A stretch of DNA of 54,441 nucleotides, taken from assembly GCF_000003815.2 (NCBI RefSeq), contig NC_049979.1:4669293-4723733 (forward strand). The letters are read 5' to 3'. This document shows positions 36,401 to 41,918 of this stretch, piece by piece (position 1 is the first letter of the stretch; every line of letters starts with the position of its first letter). The position numbers were made by a program, and so were the translations under genes. The notes beneath the pieces are model-generated. The model did no database searches. It had not been told where the DNA came from and worked only from the letters and a program-made list of their open reading frames with translations. This DNA is from Branchiostoma floridae. Lineage: Eukaryota; Chordata; Leptocardii; Amphioxiformes; Branchiostomatidae.

Positions 36401-39400
36401 CTGGCTATGACTAAACTCCTTGTTTTCATGAAACTCTAGACAGTGCCAAAATGACTTTCTCCCGTCCATCAACACTACTTCTGTTCATGACAGGGAGGAA
36501 CAGGTCGAGAAACAAAAAACGTCTTTCATCTACAGTTAGACTTACTACATCAGAGCCTTGTCCCCCTAAAAGGGTGGGAAATGAAAGGAAGGAATATGAT
36601 CAGCATTCCTTTCAGACACAGTTGGACTGAACACCCATAGTTTATTGAGTGTGCCTTATCGGGTTTGCTGTGTTCGGCGTCAATACATGTCGACAGTCAC
36701 GTCCGGCAGAACCAAACCCACCATTGTCCCGATTCAGACCAATGACCGAAGATCTGATACAGGACAGGTGTAGAATCACAATTAGAGAACAGTTGTTTAG
36801 TATGACCCTGTCTTGAAAATCTGGCCTCTCCATGAAGAATGTGTAGGAGAGAATAGAATGAGACACACACACTCTGACATCCATATGTGCTCCTAATAAA
36901 TGAAATAGCACTGCTACACACCATAATCATACTCAATGCATAGCTCTAGCATACTTCTTTATACTATAATCAAAGTGACAGGTTACAGATAACTTTTGAA
37001 GGAAATAATCATCTTCACTTTTGGATAGCTTGCAGCAGTGTCGTAGGAAAAACTCTGGGAGATACTGCAGTTCTTATCACAGCTAATGAGGCCACCTGCT
37101 TGCTGTGCAAAGAAACTACCTCTTTAGACCCCTACCTTATCTAAACACTATCTGCTCACATTAACACCTGATGGCCTTTCACCATGTGAGGTCTGTGTAT
37201 GCTTTTCAGATAAACTGTGGAAGATAAACTGATACTGGGAGAGGAGATAGTTTCACCCCATTGGTTTTCATGCATACTTTTCAATTAGGCACTGGCCATG
37301 TTGATGCCTTGCCAGAAAAATGAAAATGGCCATCAGCCGTTAGTCTTTATTGCACCGACAGCCCTAGCTATCATGCAAGCTACAATGATAAAGTGTGTGA
37401 CGTAAACTCATAAATAAAGCAATTACGGGTGGAAGCATATCCTTCTGGGAAGACATTTCAGAAAAGGCTGCGTAAATTGTGCTGCATAAATCTTGACAGG
37501 ACCGATGCAGAATTTGACAACATGCCTGGGTTCCGTGCTTGTCATAACCGAGGTCTTCCTGATATAATACAGCAGTGAAACAGTGAACGTAGCACAAGAT
37601 TCCAGCAGACATTGTGCGAGATTGAGTGCCGGTTTGCATATGAACTCTGGTTTGACCCAGACCTGAGGCCCAGTGCACCGCTCTCATGAGCCATCTGCCT
37701 TTCTATGGAATCGGACCAGCAGAAAATTGTATTGCGCAGACTTGGCACTCATTTAGACTGGTAGGGGGGTTGAGAGCATTAGGATCACACAGAACCGTAG
37801 TCAATAACAGTTTTTCAAACCTATTTGTATAGACTGCTTTCAGATCAATATCTATTTTTGCCAGGACAAGCACACGACAAAGGAGCGTACCACAAATGAT
37901 AGCAGGGGGGTTCCACTATTGACTGACTGAGATGTTTATCATCAAATGGCCGAGTTCCATTTTCCTTCTAATTAAAAATTAAAGAAAGCTGTCAGTAACG
38001 GTTATACATGAATTTCAGTCAGTTGAAGTCCACTTGCAATACACAACTGGGCTGACACAACTACGAGACATATCAACAGATATTACATATGAATATGGTA
38101 CTTGTATGCAAATGCTGAGAATATTTCCACATAGTATGCTCCCAAACAATTCTATCAGGCATCCTAGGAATTTCATCATGTGCTCAGTTTCATAGAATTT
38201 AGAAGTCACTACCCTAAAATAAAGAAATGGAAGAATACACACTAATAGTAATACATGTTGATAAGATGAAAGTCTAGCTACATGTGCCAGACTGAGATCA
38301 CTGATGACATTTAAGAAAACCCAGAATCTACAAAGAGTCCTCCCACTCATCGCGACAGGACACAGGTGCCCTGCCTCTCCCATTGCATTGTATCTGGAAA
38401 TTCCTCACCGCACTTTGCACGTCAGCGCCTGCATGATGTGGTCATGTGATGTTACCAAGAAGAGGTCAAGCATCATCCACCATCTTACTTAGGTTTTGGC
38501 CATGTTCAGACAAAACTTAAATGTCTTGATGAAGTGTCATATAATCTAATTCTGTGACTCTGTTCCCAGCAATTTGGGGTACAGGTCTAAGTCATTGCTG
38601 TCATTTATATCTTGTTCTTTAAAGGTCCAATCTTCCATAACTGTGACACTGCAAGCCCTTTCAAGAAGGCCAACACTAGACCAAAGGTCTCCATACACTG
38701 TACAGTGTTGAATAAATACATCACCAATACCTGACAAATGCAAGGCCATTCCTCAACCATTCGCCAAGCAATAAATCATACATTTGTGACTATCCATCAG
38801 AAATCTCTGGTTATTGTTCCGACCCTCTCAGCATGGCCAATGAGGTCCTGCTGCTTGTAAGAGTCACAAATGGAGACTAAAGAAACAGCTGGCTGGGCAA
38901 ATAAGGGTAAGTGGCTGTTCTGTGTCCAAAAATGGAAGTTCCTGCTGCTTGTCCCACATTCAAACAACTGTCCTGTTGGCAGTTGGCTGCTTACTACTAT
39001 ATATGTGGTCAAAGCAGAAAACTGAAAGTTTTCCTTGGGCCAACAATGGTGGTCACACCCATTTGTGGAAAACCACAAAAAGCAAACAACTTTGCACAAC
39101 TACTCAGCCATGCACACTTCGTGGTAGGGTGCTATCCCTCTTATTAGATTTTTCAATAAACAAAGAATTGAAGTCTGCCATGTTTCTGGTTAAAAAGACT
39201 TTAACATTGAACCTGCTGACACAGTGTGCCAAATATTGCCTGTCTGCCTGCCTTTAGAGTCATGCTACTACTTGTACCTGCAATGCATCAAGATTGTGCT
39301 TTAACAATGCTAATCAGTTAAAATTTACTTGGTCCAAACGCGTGTATAACGCGCTGAACTAGTACACTTTTTTTATCTGGTTCCCTATTACGCGAAAAAT

Positions 39401-41380
39401 GTAACAGTATAACACCATGTATTAGCACACTCATTGCATATTGTGTGATACTATTACTAGTCAAAGCTTCAGACTATCTACATCGCACATGGCATCAAAG
39501 GTTTTCATTTTATACTGTTCATTTCCATCAAGGAAGACTGTAATATGAGGTTGTAAGACCCTATGATAGCTGTACTGCAGCTCTCTTTGGTACTACCAGA
39601 CAGTATTGACTTTCTCTAACCACAGAATTGACCTTTTATTTGGAGGCTGCACATAAAAGATCAGGTTTATGGCACAGTGGACGGAATCTTGTTACCTTGC
39701 GCTTTACATCTAAGTTGGCTGGCTAAATTTGCATGCCAGTCCTTCTGCATCTTGGTTAGGGGACAAACAGCACTAATGGTTAGTCCTGCAGCAGCCTGAT
39801 TGCATTCAGACAAAAGGCAGACATGGGCAACATGATACTGATGTCACAACCCATATTGTGTGGAACATGTCATACCCATGTTAATGGAGAAATGGATACA
39901 TAATAACTCAGATAGTCTTGCTGTTATCTATTTTGTGTAAACAGTGCACCCATTTCCAGTGGACTGAATCCTTTGAAACAAATTTTGATGTAATTTTAGT
40001 GGAAGTAATTCCATTAAAGAAATATGAGGTTCATCTTTTGTCTTTGGGAAGCATGAAGATGCATTCAGCATTTGACCTTCATCCAAGCAACATGTTTTGT
40101 GGAGGACATGGCTGTTTAACAATTCTTGGTGTTCTCACATTTTTGCTCCTGGGGACTACTCTGAACAATTCTTTCAACAATACATGTTATTCTGCATGGG
40201 TGCTGGCTTTTCTGCATGATCGCATTCCAAATTGCATTATCTCCTCAAACATTGTTATTTCAAATTGAATGCTGCTTGGGAAATAACGGCACATCCTGGA
40301 TAGGCTGCTTGAAAAAATAACACCATATTTAATCACTTCTGCTGCTTCATGCTTCGTCCTGATATTTCCATATTCACCCATATTTTATAAGCTACAGGCC
40401 AGTCTATCCCACATGTAAATAGCTTGTTCCTCCATGTTCCCTGGGTGCCATTACATTTTGCATAATACCACCAAAACTCGAGTGGGGGATGACCAGAAGA
40501 AAAAAAAAATGCGTTGCAGATCACCAAATCAGCGGCCCCCCGGGAGCACCATTACCGATGTGGCCATGGATGGCGACATTGTTAGCCAGAATAATATCAA
40601 GTGGGGACGGATTTCTGACCTACTGTGCACGCCTCGTCGCCACCCGTAAAGATGCAGCTGAATATATCATAATTGAATCCCATGCTGGAGGGCCCTGCAC
40701 AGATCACGACATATCGTGCCGTGTTTGACTGACATCAATGTCTCTCACATTATGTAGATTTGTTAATTACTCCAAATAGAGCCATGCCTCTCAGAAGTCA
40801 GAACTAACTGGTAGTAAAGCGCTTGAATTTACTCGAGCAAACATGGACGCAAGGCTCGCAACAAACAGGCAGCTCTGCTACCAAGGCGCGAGGCAAACTG
40901 ACGTTCAGTTGACGCGAATTCTGTGTTTTTGTCTTGCACGTATGCGACGGCGAGATATGGTTTCTTTGGGCATGAATAATTACTGAATAATACAAAGGAA
41001 GAATTCTTCTTTCGGCTGCTTGCATACCGTGATGACATGGCCTTGTCAGAACAGCGACATTTCAAGCTAGAATATTGATCCCAACGAGGTGGAATTCTAG
41101 TCGTGCCGAGCCCTAAGCGCCTTCTCAATGAATCTATGTCATCTATCCGACCTACAGCACTTAAAAATTTAACAGTGCTGGGTGAAATACGGGGCAGCAG
41201 GCAGAGAACATGCACGGTCGGTATCTCAGCTGTGGGCGGCATGACAACATGCTGCCGGCCGTTATTCCCACTCAACCGAAGGGCCATGCGCCTGCCCGCC
41301 GCAACACTTAGGGCGCTCTTCTCACCTCCCAATCCAAGGAGTGCCGCCGCCACACACAGCCATCCCAACCGCAGGTACAT
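6386..41380 (-). CDS. ncam: Neural cell adhesion molecule (NCAM), complete coding region, 20 exons
   Basis: Cell-surface Ig-superfamily adhesion receptor. Exons in transcription order: 41380-41326, 29561-29410, 29052-28899, 28178-28041, 26336-26196, 25697-25547, 24647-24502, 24233-24097, 22728-22578, 20906-20722, 20233-20137, 18562-18380, 17349-17224, 13170-13046, 12184-12019, 11036-11016, 9540-9324, 8797-8696, 7472-7185, 6458-6386. They total 2808 nt (935 residues plus stop) and all phases agree. Order: signal peptide (1-18), Ig1 (about 19-120), Ig2 (121-213), Ig3 (214-312), Ig4 (313-408), Ig5 (409-502), FN3-1 (503-605), FN3-2 (606-702), membrane span (about 726-748), cytoplasmic tail. The segment CYFTNQCGLTMFVCVNLCGK is nearly the vertebrate NCAM juxtamembrane sequence and separates this from other Ig/FN3 proteins. 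The two-exons-per-domain plan also matches vertebrate NCAM. One intron has a GC donor. Invertebrate Fasciclin II is the related alternative name; the tail favours NCAM. Confidence 0.93.
6705..7184 (-). repeat. Tandem repeat, two units of about 237 bp, starting at the NCAM exon 19 donor
   Basis: Units at 6705-6943 and 6944-7178 start with the same plus-strand ACATAC, which is GTATGT on the gene strand. The real exon 19 donor (7179-7184) is the third instance. A degenerate fragment precedes at about 6640-6704. Unit 1 carries a G13 run near 6784. The long minus-strand open frame across this region is a product of the repeat. Confidence 0.8.
7185..7472 (-). CDS. ncam: NCAM exon 19: acidic Pro/Glu/Gly-rich tail
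   Basis: Encodes KDKEDQPLTEAEAPPPTGD and then a 95-residue low-complexity acidic tail ending EPEPSPAPEQE. The vertebrate NCAM tail has a like composition (PLTEPEKG). The donor CAAGA|GTATGT is chosen because phase 2 joins cleanly to the last exon. That donor begins the tandem repeat at 6705-7184. Confidence 0.85.
8267..8589. mobile_element. CAGGG-ended MITE, family B copy 1 (5-bp TSD)
   Basis: Ends CAGGGTTGGACAAGT and ACTTGTCCAACCCTG, flanked by CATAT on both sides. The interior repeats ACTTGCCCGAT-like motifs in both orientations. It resembles the hAT group that makes 5-bp duplications. Confidence 0.75.
8696..8797 (-). CDS. ncam: NCAM exon 18: cytoplasmic
   Basis: Acceptor TTTCCAG|GAAAGAGG. 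It encodes KEELQDDEVIESLKIEKDG, then ADKPLMDKPPSQTS. Donor AGCTT|GTACGT, phase 2. If this donor is not used the frame stops three codons on (S-L-Y-V-stop). Confidence 0.85.
9324..9540 (-). CDS. ncam: NCAM exon 17: transmembrane and cysteine-rich juxtamembrane
   Basis: After a short extracellular stem it encodes GIVAVVIVVLIILLIVIDVA, then CYFTNQCGLTMFVCVNLCGK. The four Cys sit where vertebrate NCAM has palmitoylated Cys. It continues into a Lys/Glu segment ending EEGTATYK. Donor TACAA|GTGAGT, phase 2. Confidence 0.95.
9587..10286. repeat. 27-bp minisatellite, about 26 copies
   Basis: Nearly identical 27-bp units; the main variant is AACAGC versus AACTGC. It lies in the NCAM intron between the 21-nt exon and the membrane exon, ending 46 nt from the membrane exon's acceptor. 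Because the unit is a multiple of 3 with no stop in two minus frames, it gives long repeat ORFs (MCPAITAVG and SCYNCCWNV). Neither is in the frame of the membrane exon, so I treat it as intronic. Confidence 0.95.
10321..10637. mobile_element. CAGGGCTCGAAATAC-type element, family C copy 4
   Basis: Left end CAGGGTTGAAATACTAGGTG and right end ATTTCGAGCCCTG. The interior shares GTGCATGTGCAC and AAAATTGG with the copy at 24849. Terminal 5-bp duplications are not clear. Confidence 0.6.
11016..11036 (-). CDS. ncam: NCAM exon 16: 21-nt microexon
   Basis: TTTTTTCCAG|CC AAG GCA ACA GAT AAG CCA G|GTAAGG gives the linker PKATDKP between FN3-2 and the membrane exon. Phases on both sides are 1, so inclusion and skipping both keep frame. 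It may therefore be a cassette exon. Confidence 0.75.
11153..11503. repeat. Direct repeat, copy 1 (flanks the FN3-2 exons)
   Basis: About 350 bp nearly matching 13239-13580 in the same orientation, starting CACAAAGTAAGACACCTTAT and ending AAAAGCCTTATCTGCAAA. NCAM exons 14 and 15 lie between the two copies. Confidence 0.8.
12019..12184 (-). CDS. ncam: NCAM exon 15: FN3-2, second half
   Basis: Encodes LDSDGDFETVTVTETGKQSY, then ITGLSPLTTYEVQLTASNNK with the FN3 tyrosine corner. Donor GAAC|GTAAGG, phase 1. Confidence 0.92.
12675..13012. mobile_element. TIR element, family E copy 1
   Basis: Ends TGTTTCCTGTTTC and GAAACAGGAAACA. The interior matches the URB2-intron copy at 51786 (TGTCTTTCAATGTCAAACTTT). 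It lies about 34 nt beyond the exon 14 donor. Confidence 0.6.
13046..13170 (-). CDS. ncam: NCAM exon 14: FN3-2, first half
   Basis: Acceptor TCCCCAG|GTGTACCG. It encodes VPYKPAIINDSAEDSTQYTL, then KWQAPNTGGSALTQYTIKYR with the FN3 core Trp. Donor CCG|GTAAGC, phase 0. Confidence 0.92.
13239..13580. repeat. Direct repeat, copy 2
   Basis: Partner of 11153-11503, diverged by small substitutions and indels. No ends or target duplication could be seen, so it could be a segmental duplication or an unrecognised dispersed element. Confidence 0.8.
13581..16394. other. NCAM intron 13, middle part
   Basis: Apart from the family C element at 14510-14792 I see no coding sequence or named element. The open frame at 15405-15749 has no recognised domain. 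Confidence 0.5.
14510..14792. mobile_element. CAGGGCTCGAAATAC-type MITE, family C copy 1 (TGCAGGT type)
   Basis: Ends TAGGGCTCGAAATAC and GTATTTCCAGCCCTG, flanked by AGAGG on both sides (14505-14509, 14793-14797). The interior carries many TGCAGGT / ACCTGCA motifs. Confidence 0.85.
16395..16397 (-). other. Candidate 3-nt NCAM microexon (CAC)
   Basis: On the minus strand GGGGCAG|CAC|GTAAGT places a strong acceptor and donor 3 nt apart. Upstream there is an AG-free, pyrimidine-rich tract of about 110 nt with a CTGAC branch-like site (A at 16490, about 92 nt from the acceptor). Inclusion between exons 13 and 14 keeps frame (phase 1) and adds one Pro (E-I-P-R-V). Splicing is inferred, not shown. 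Confidence 0.45.
17224..17349 (-). CDS. ncam: NCAM exon 13: FN3-1, second half
   Basis: Encodes the FN3 F/G-strand signature GLTPQTPYKFNVVAVNDVG, then TSDPSDPPLLITTEEI. Donor ATAC|GTAAGT, phase 1. It is followed in the intron by the candidate 3-nt microexon near 16396. Confidence 0.92.
17428..17665. mobile_element. Dispersed repeat, retroelement-like 3' end, copy 1
   Basis: Starts CTTTAAGAGACTCTTAAAGT and ends CATGAATAAACAAAGGTTC. It is shared with 23027-23430. The AATAAACAAAGGTT-like tail suggests a SINE/LINE 3' end, but the family is not identified. Confidence 0.5.
17990..18353. mobile_element. hAT-like MITE, family A copy 2 (8-bp TSD)
   Basis: Perfect 8-bp duplication GTATTGAT at 17982-17989 and 18354-18361. 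Ends TAGGG and CCGGTACCCACCCCTA. It shares its core with 141-323 and ends 26 bp from the coding edge of NCAM exon 12. Confidence 0.8.
18380..18562 (-). CDS. ncam: NCAM exon 12: FN3-1, first half
   Basis: Starts VAPEPPSNVRTSGQTPTSV, typical of an FN3 A strand, then SDGGVPVKQYIIQYSVVTDD. Donor CCAG|GTAGGA, phase 1. Confidence 0.92.
19526..19852. mobile_element. CAGGG-ended MITE, family B copy 2
   Basis: Ends CAGGGTTGGACAAGT and ACTTGTCCAACCCTG. It is colinear with 8267-8589. No 5-bp duplication remains. A further fragment (CCCTGGACAATTGGGCTAGT) lies at 20076-20116. Confidence 0.75.
20137..20233 (-). CDS. ncam: NCAM exon 11: Ig5, second half
   Basis: Encodes VIPTDDGAFGMYNCTAANSL, then GTANREVLLKEA; vertebrate NCAM1 has DFGNYNCTAVNRIGQE here. 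The Cys-overlapping sequon NCT is conserved. Donor GCAG|GTGAGG, phase 1. Confidence 0.93.
20245..20560 (-). mobile_element. Retroelement 3' fragment
   Basis: On the minus strand it ends GTGTACAATTGTCATGCAAT followed by AAAGTTC and an A/T-rich simple tail. It resembles the copies at 26341 and 31850. It abuts the NCAM exon 11 acceptor. Confidence 0.5.
20722..20906 (-). CDS. ncam: NCAM exon 10: Ig5, first half
   Basis: Encodes KPKVDDSTPAVAATWVG, then NLTCSFTSNPTPDIKWSLNN; NLT is a glycosylation sequon. Donor CAG|GTACAT, phase 0. Confidence 0.92.
20907..22577. other. NCAM intron 9
   Basis: No exon seen. It holds a retroelement-like tail with (CT)n at about 21050-21165, a segment near 21590-21640 similar to 31290-31315 (TTTTTCCAGCGACC), and a diverged family A internal fragment at about 22030-22125. 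Confidence 0.45.
22578..22728 (-). CDS. ncam: NCAM exon 9: Ig4, second half
   Basis: Acceptor CCCCAG|GACCCACGG. It encodes DPRFTVSTDPNTGETILTIS, then DRGSFTCIATNLGGTDQKTL. Donor CAAT|GTGAGT, phase 1. Confidence 0.93.
23027..23430. mobile_element. Dispersed repeat, retroelement-like 3' end, copy 2 (interrupted)
   Basis: Matches 17428-17665 at both ends but is split by about 185 bp beginning with a T15 run (from about 23167). The inserted piece itself looks like a reverse-oriented poly(A)-ended fragment. Confidence 0.5.
23722..24069. mobile_element. TIR element with a nested insertion
   Basis: Ends CCAAGCAGATCCTATGG and CCCTAGGATCTGCTCGG. It is interrupted at 23857-24042 by a family D element. 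A related uninterrupted copy lies at about 30336-30476. It ends 28 nt from NCAM exon 8. Confidence 0.65.
23857..24042. mobile_element. MITE, family D copy 1 (CCGCGAA repeats), nested
   Basis: Ends TACTGTAAATGCAG and CCTTTACAGTA. The interior reiterates CCGCGAA / TTCGCGG. Ends and interior match the copy in URB2 intron 10. Confidence 0.8.
24097..24233 (-). CDS. ncam: NCAM exon 8: Ig4, first half
   Basis: Encodes VPPSINEPQDTSTPEGQSV, then DLRCSATGDPTPMLQWKKGG. Donor TCG|GTGAGC, phase 0. In vertebrates the alternative VASE mini-exon enters Ig4; I see no equivalent in the following intron. Confidence 0.92.
24502..24647 (-). CDS. ncam: NCAM exon 7: Ig3, second half
   Basis: Acceptor CTTGCAG|GTTTGTG. 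It encodes RFVFSQQNGVVDKMTMTI, then KADEGKYICQASNGAGQAEA with the F-strand Cys. Donor TACG|GTAGGA, phase 1. Confidence 0.93.
24849..25198. mobile_element. CAGGGCTCGAAATAC-type MITE, family C copy 2 (TGCACCC type)
   Basis: Ends CAGGGCTCGAAAT and AGTATTTCGAGCCCTG, flanked by AGAAC on both sides (24844-24848, 25199-25203). The interior carries many TGCACCC / GGGTGCA motifs. Confidence 0.85.
25547..25697 (-). CDS. ncam: NCAM exon 6: Ig3, first half (GC donor)
   Basis: Encodes VPPTLVTSPSSSNGTVGMDV, then TLICQATGDPNPTYSWFRD. It ends GATGAGAG|GCAAGT, so the intron starts with GC rather than GT. Phase 2 is required by the next exon, so the GC donor is needed to keep frame. Confidence 0.88.
26196..26336 (-). 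CDS. ncam: NCAM exon 5: Ig2, second half
   Basis: Acceptor CTGAAG|GCCGATTC. It encodes GRFQKDPDTNSLQIVNVTLE, then DEDTYTCEASQ with the F-strand Cys, ending ILLDVQ. The strongly basic heparin-binding stretch of vertebrate Ig2 is not evident. Donor CAAG|GTAATT, phase 1. Confidence 0.92.
26341..26790 (-). mobile_element. LINE-like 3' remnant
   Basis: The minus strand encodes a fragment THRLCPTCHENIEDEFHFVM then KCPIYS, a CxxC...H...C pattern typical of the C terminus of jockey/CR1-type LINE proteins. A 3' end with AATAAAATTCATTCATTC follows. Truncated and not functional. Confidence 0.65.
26791..28030. other. NCAM intron 4, with a LINE-like 3' end at its right edge
   Basis: No exon seen. From about 27790 to 28030 the plus strand resembles a LINE 3' UTR (ATAAGGACCACAGGAAGAG, ending AATAAAGTCAAAGTCAA). 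Its tail lies about 10 nt from the exon 4 donor. Confidence 0.5.
28041..28178 (-). CDS. ncam: NCAM exon 4: Ig2, first half
   Basis: Encodes EAISFVDPSPTQTATVAQT, then NLVCQAAGEPVPEVNWYRNG with the Ig Cys and Trp. Donor GGAG|GTAAGT, phase 1. A retroelement 3' tail lies about 10 nt beyond this donor. Confidence 0.92.
28350..28700. mobile_element. Family C-related element, copy 5 (TGCAACC type)
   Basis: The right end AAGTATTTCGTACTGTGC and a loosely matching left end bracket many GGTTGCA / TGCAACC motifs, with layout like family C. Confidence 0.5.
28899..29052 (-). CDS. ncam: NCAM exon 3: Ig1, second half
   Basis: Encodes a D/E-strand stretch (SIRLKFSNIQRDNAG) and the F-strand motif DNAGIYYCRATG, matching DDAGIYKCVVTG of vertebrate NCAM1. 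Donor TTCG|GTAGGC, phase 1. Confidence 0.93.
29206..29372. mobile_element. Tigger/pogo-like MITE (TA TSD)
   Basis: Ends CAGTAGAAGCC and GGCTTCTACTG flanked by TA. Repeated internal TTAATTGCAC / GCAATAAAG motifs. About 167 bp, 37 bp from NCAM exon 2. Confidence 0.7.
29410..29561 (-). CDS. ncam: NCAM exon 2: Ig1, first half
   Basis: Acceptor TTTCAG|CTTGCC. It encodes ACQSSLSVSPDGDQVKAVTE, then the B-strand Cys in LFTCSATG and the core Trp in LAWFDPDQNQ; vertebrate NCAM1 has ISWFSPNGE. Donor CAG|GTCAGT, phase 0. Confidence 0.92.
30336..30476. mobile_element. TIR element, uninterrupted relative of 23722-24069
   Basis: Has GGTGCCATAAGATAGCATCA at the left and TTATGGCACCGTAGGATCTG then CTTGG at the right, with GGCCA-rich inverted motifs between. 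The left terminus is degraded. Confidence 0.55.
31141..31404. repeat. Pair of 74-bp direct repeats
   Basis: Copies at 31141-31214 and 31331-31404 begin AGGAATGAAATCACAGCTAG and end CAGCCAAAGTTATGAC. They differ at few positions, suggesting a recent local duplication. Confidence 0.85.
31850..32200 (-). mobile_element. LINE-like 3' fragment
   Basis: Colinear with 26341-26700: the TTTATTGCTCAACAATC region, then AAGAGAGATGTGTGTTTTGG and AAACAATGCTTCTCTCTC. Minus orientation. Truncated. Confidence 0.55.
33963..34420. repeat. Family C element bracketed by 53-57-bp direct repeats
   Basis: 33963-34019 and 34368-34420 are near-identical (TGCCAACTTTTCATGTGTG, ATGAATGCAAAAC). They lie directly against the two ends of the element at 34020-34367, far longer than a target duplication. 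Confidence 0.8.
34020..34367. mobile_element. CAGGGCTCGAAATAC-type MITE, family C copy 3 (TGCAGGT type)
   Basis: Ends CAGGGCTCGAAATACC and GTATTTCGAGCCCTG. The same TGCAGGT-motif interior as 14510-14792, with about 50 extra bases in the middle. Confidence 0.85.
41326..41380 (-). CDS. ncam: NCAM exon 1: signal peptide
   Basis: The ATG at 41380 sits in a good context (purine at -3). It encodes MYLRLGWLCVAAALLGLG, a classic hydrophobic signal sequence, and ends in phase 1 at GGGAG|GTGAGAAG. This phase fits the next exon (G|CT TGC CAG), which starts the first Ig domain. An open frame continues past the donor but is intronic. Confidence 0.85.
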
Positions 41381-41782
41381 CCTGTATCAGTCTGCAAAGG
41401 CCAAGCCTCTCTCTCAAAGTCCAACGCTGCACGGTACTGCACGATACTGGCTGCTCCTCCCACGGTACCGAGTCGGCGAACTGGGGCACTTCGCACCGAG
41501 AGGCGAGAACAGCCTGCAACAACCCGGGAAATTACTCCGCCTTAGTGCACAAAATATAATATCTTCCCCCACACGTCTGAAAACGCCAAATATATTCAAT
41601 ACCTACAAAATCAATACCGCTCATACTCGGAATTATTATGTAAGTAGCAAAGGGTTGAATAGTAAATGCAGATCTTACAAATGTCAGGACTATTTCTTTG
41701 CCAGCGGAAGCGCACAAAAACCTTTTCTCCCCGCCAAATTCGACCGAATTTGACAAAATTCATGCAAGTTCAAAACAAGCAG

Positions 41783-41794
41783 TGCGCATGCGTA
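41783..41794. promoter_or_regulatory. NRF1-like site
   Basis: TGCGCATGCGTA, one base off the palindromic NRF1 consensus, 106 bp before the URB2 ATG. NRF1 sites are common in TATA-less bidirectional promoters. Confidence 0.6.
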
Positions 41795-41846
41795 ATTACC
41801 CCGTACACCCAAATATGGAAACCCCGGCAAAAACGTTCTTCCGCGA

Positions 41847-41854
41847 TGACGTCA
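41847..41854. promoter_or_regulatory. CRE (TGACGTCA)
   Basis: A perfect palindromic CREB/ATF site, 46 bp before the URB2 start codon and within an expected core-promoter distance. Confidence 0.65.
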
Positions 41855-41896
41855 TGTCTACCATAATTTCCTTCCCGTCATGCAGCGGAGAACAAC

Positions 41897-41907
41897 AAAA
41901 TGGCTGC
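41897..41907 (+). promoter_or_regulatory. YY1-like site over the URB2 start codon
   Basis: AAAATGGCTGC fits the AANATGGC core of YY1 and overlaps the start ATG, a placement typical of housekeeping genes. Confidence 0.5.
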
Positions 41908-41918
41908 GCCCATTTCAG
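41900..41918 (+). CDS. urb2: URB2 exon 1
   Basis: ATG in strong context (A at -3, G at +4). It encodes MAAPIS plus one base, donor TCAG|GTGAAA, phase 1. The short first exon was found by homology to the human N terminus MAAVYSG. Confidence 0.88.

Larger units (their letters stand above)
29562..41325 (-). other. NCAM intron 1 (about 11.8 kb)
   Basis: Contains the element at 30336-30476, paired 74-bp direct repeats (31141-31214, 31331-31404), a retroelement 3' end at about 31850-32200, and a family C element at 34020-34367. From 34421 to 40460 I see no element or exon I can name. A GC-richer patch lies at about 40530-40730. Large first introns of neural genes often hold enhancers, but I cannot point to one. 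Confidence 0.6.
41381..41899. promoter_or_regulatory. NCAM/URB2 bidirectional promoter region
   Basis: 519 bp between divergent start codons, GC-richer and with more CpG than the flanks. No TATA box in a useful place. It carries an NRF1-like site, a CRE and a YY1-like site, all in the URB2-proximal quarter. Transcription starts are not visible from sequence. Confidence 0.7.

Noticed and set aside
40530-40730. GC-richer patch with an open plus frame in NCAM intron 1
   Set aside because: No homology recognised and no splice logic. Kept only as a compositional note.
40829-41325. Continuation of the NCAM signal-peptide frame to 183 residues
   Set aside because: A consensus donor (GGGAG|GTGAGAAG) with matching phase ends exon 1. 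The extension has no Ig character.
41103-41753. 216-residue plus ORF over NCAM exon 1
   Set aside because: Antisense to the signal-peptide exon and promoter, low-complexity and basic, no domain. Its openness follows from the GC-rich composition.
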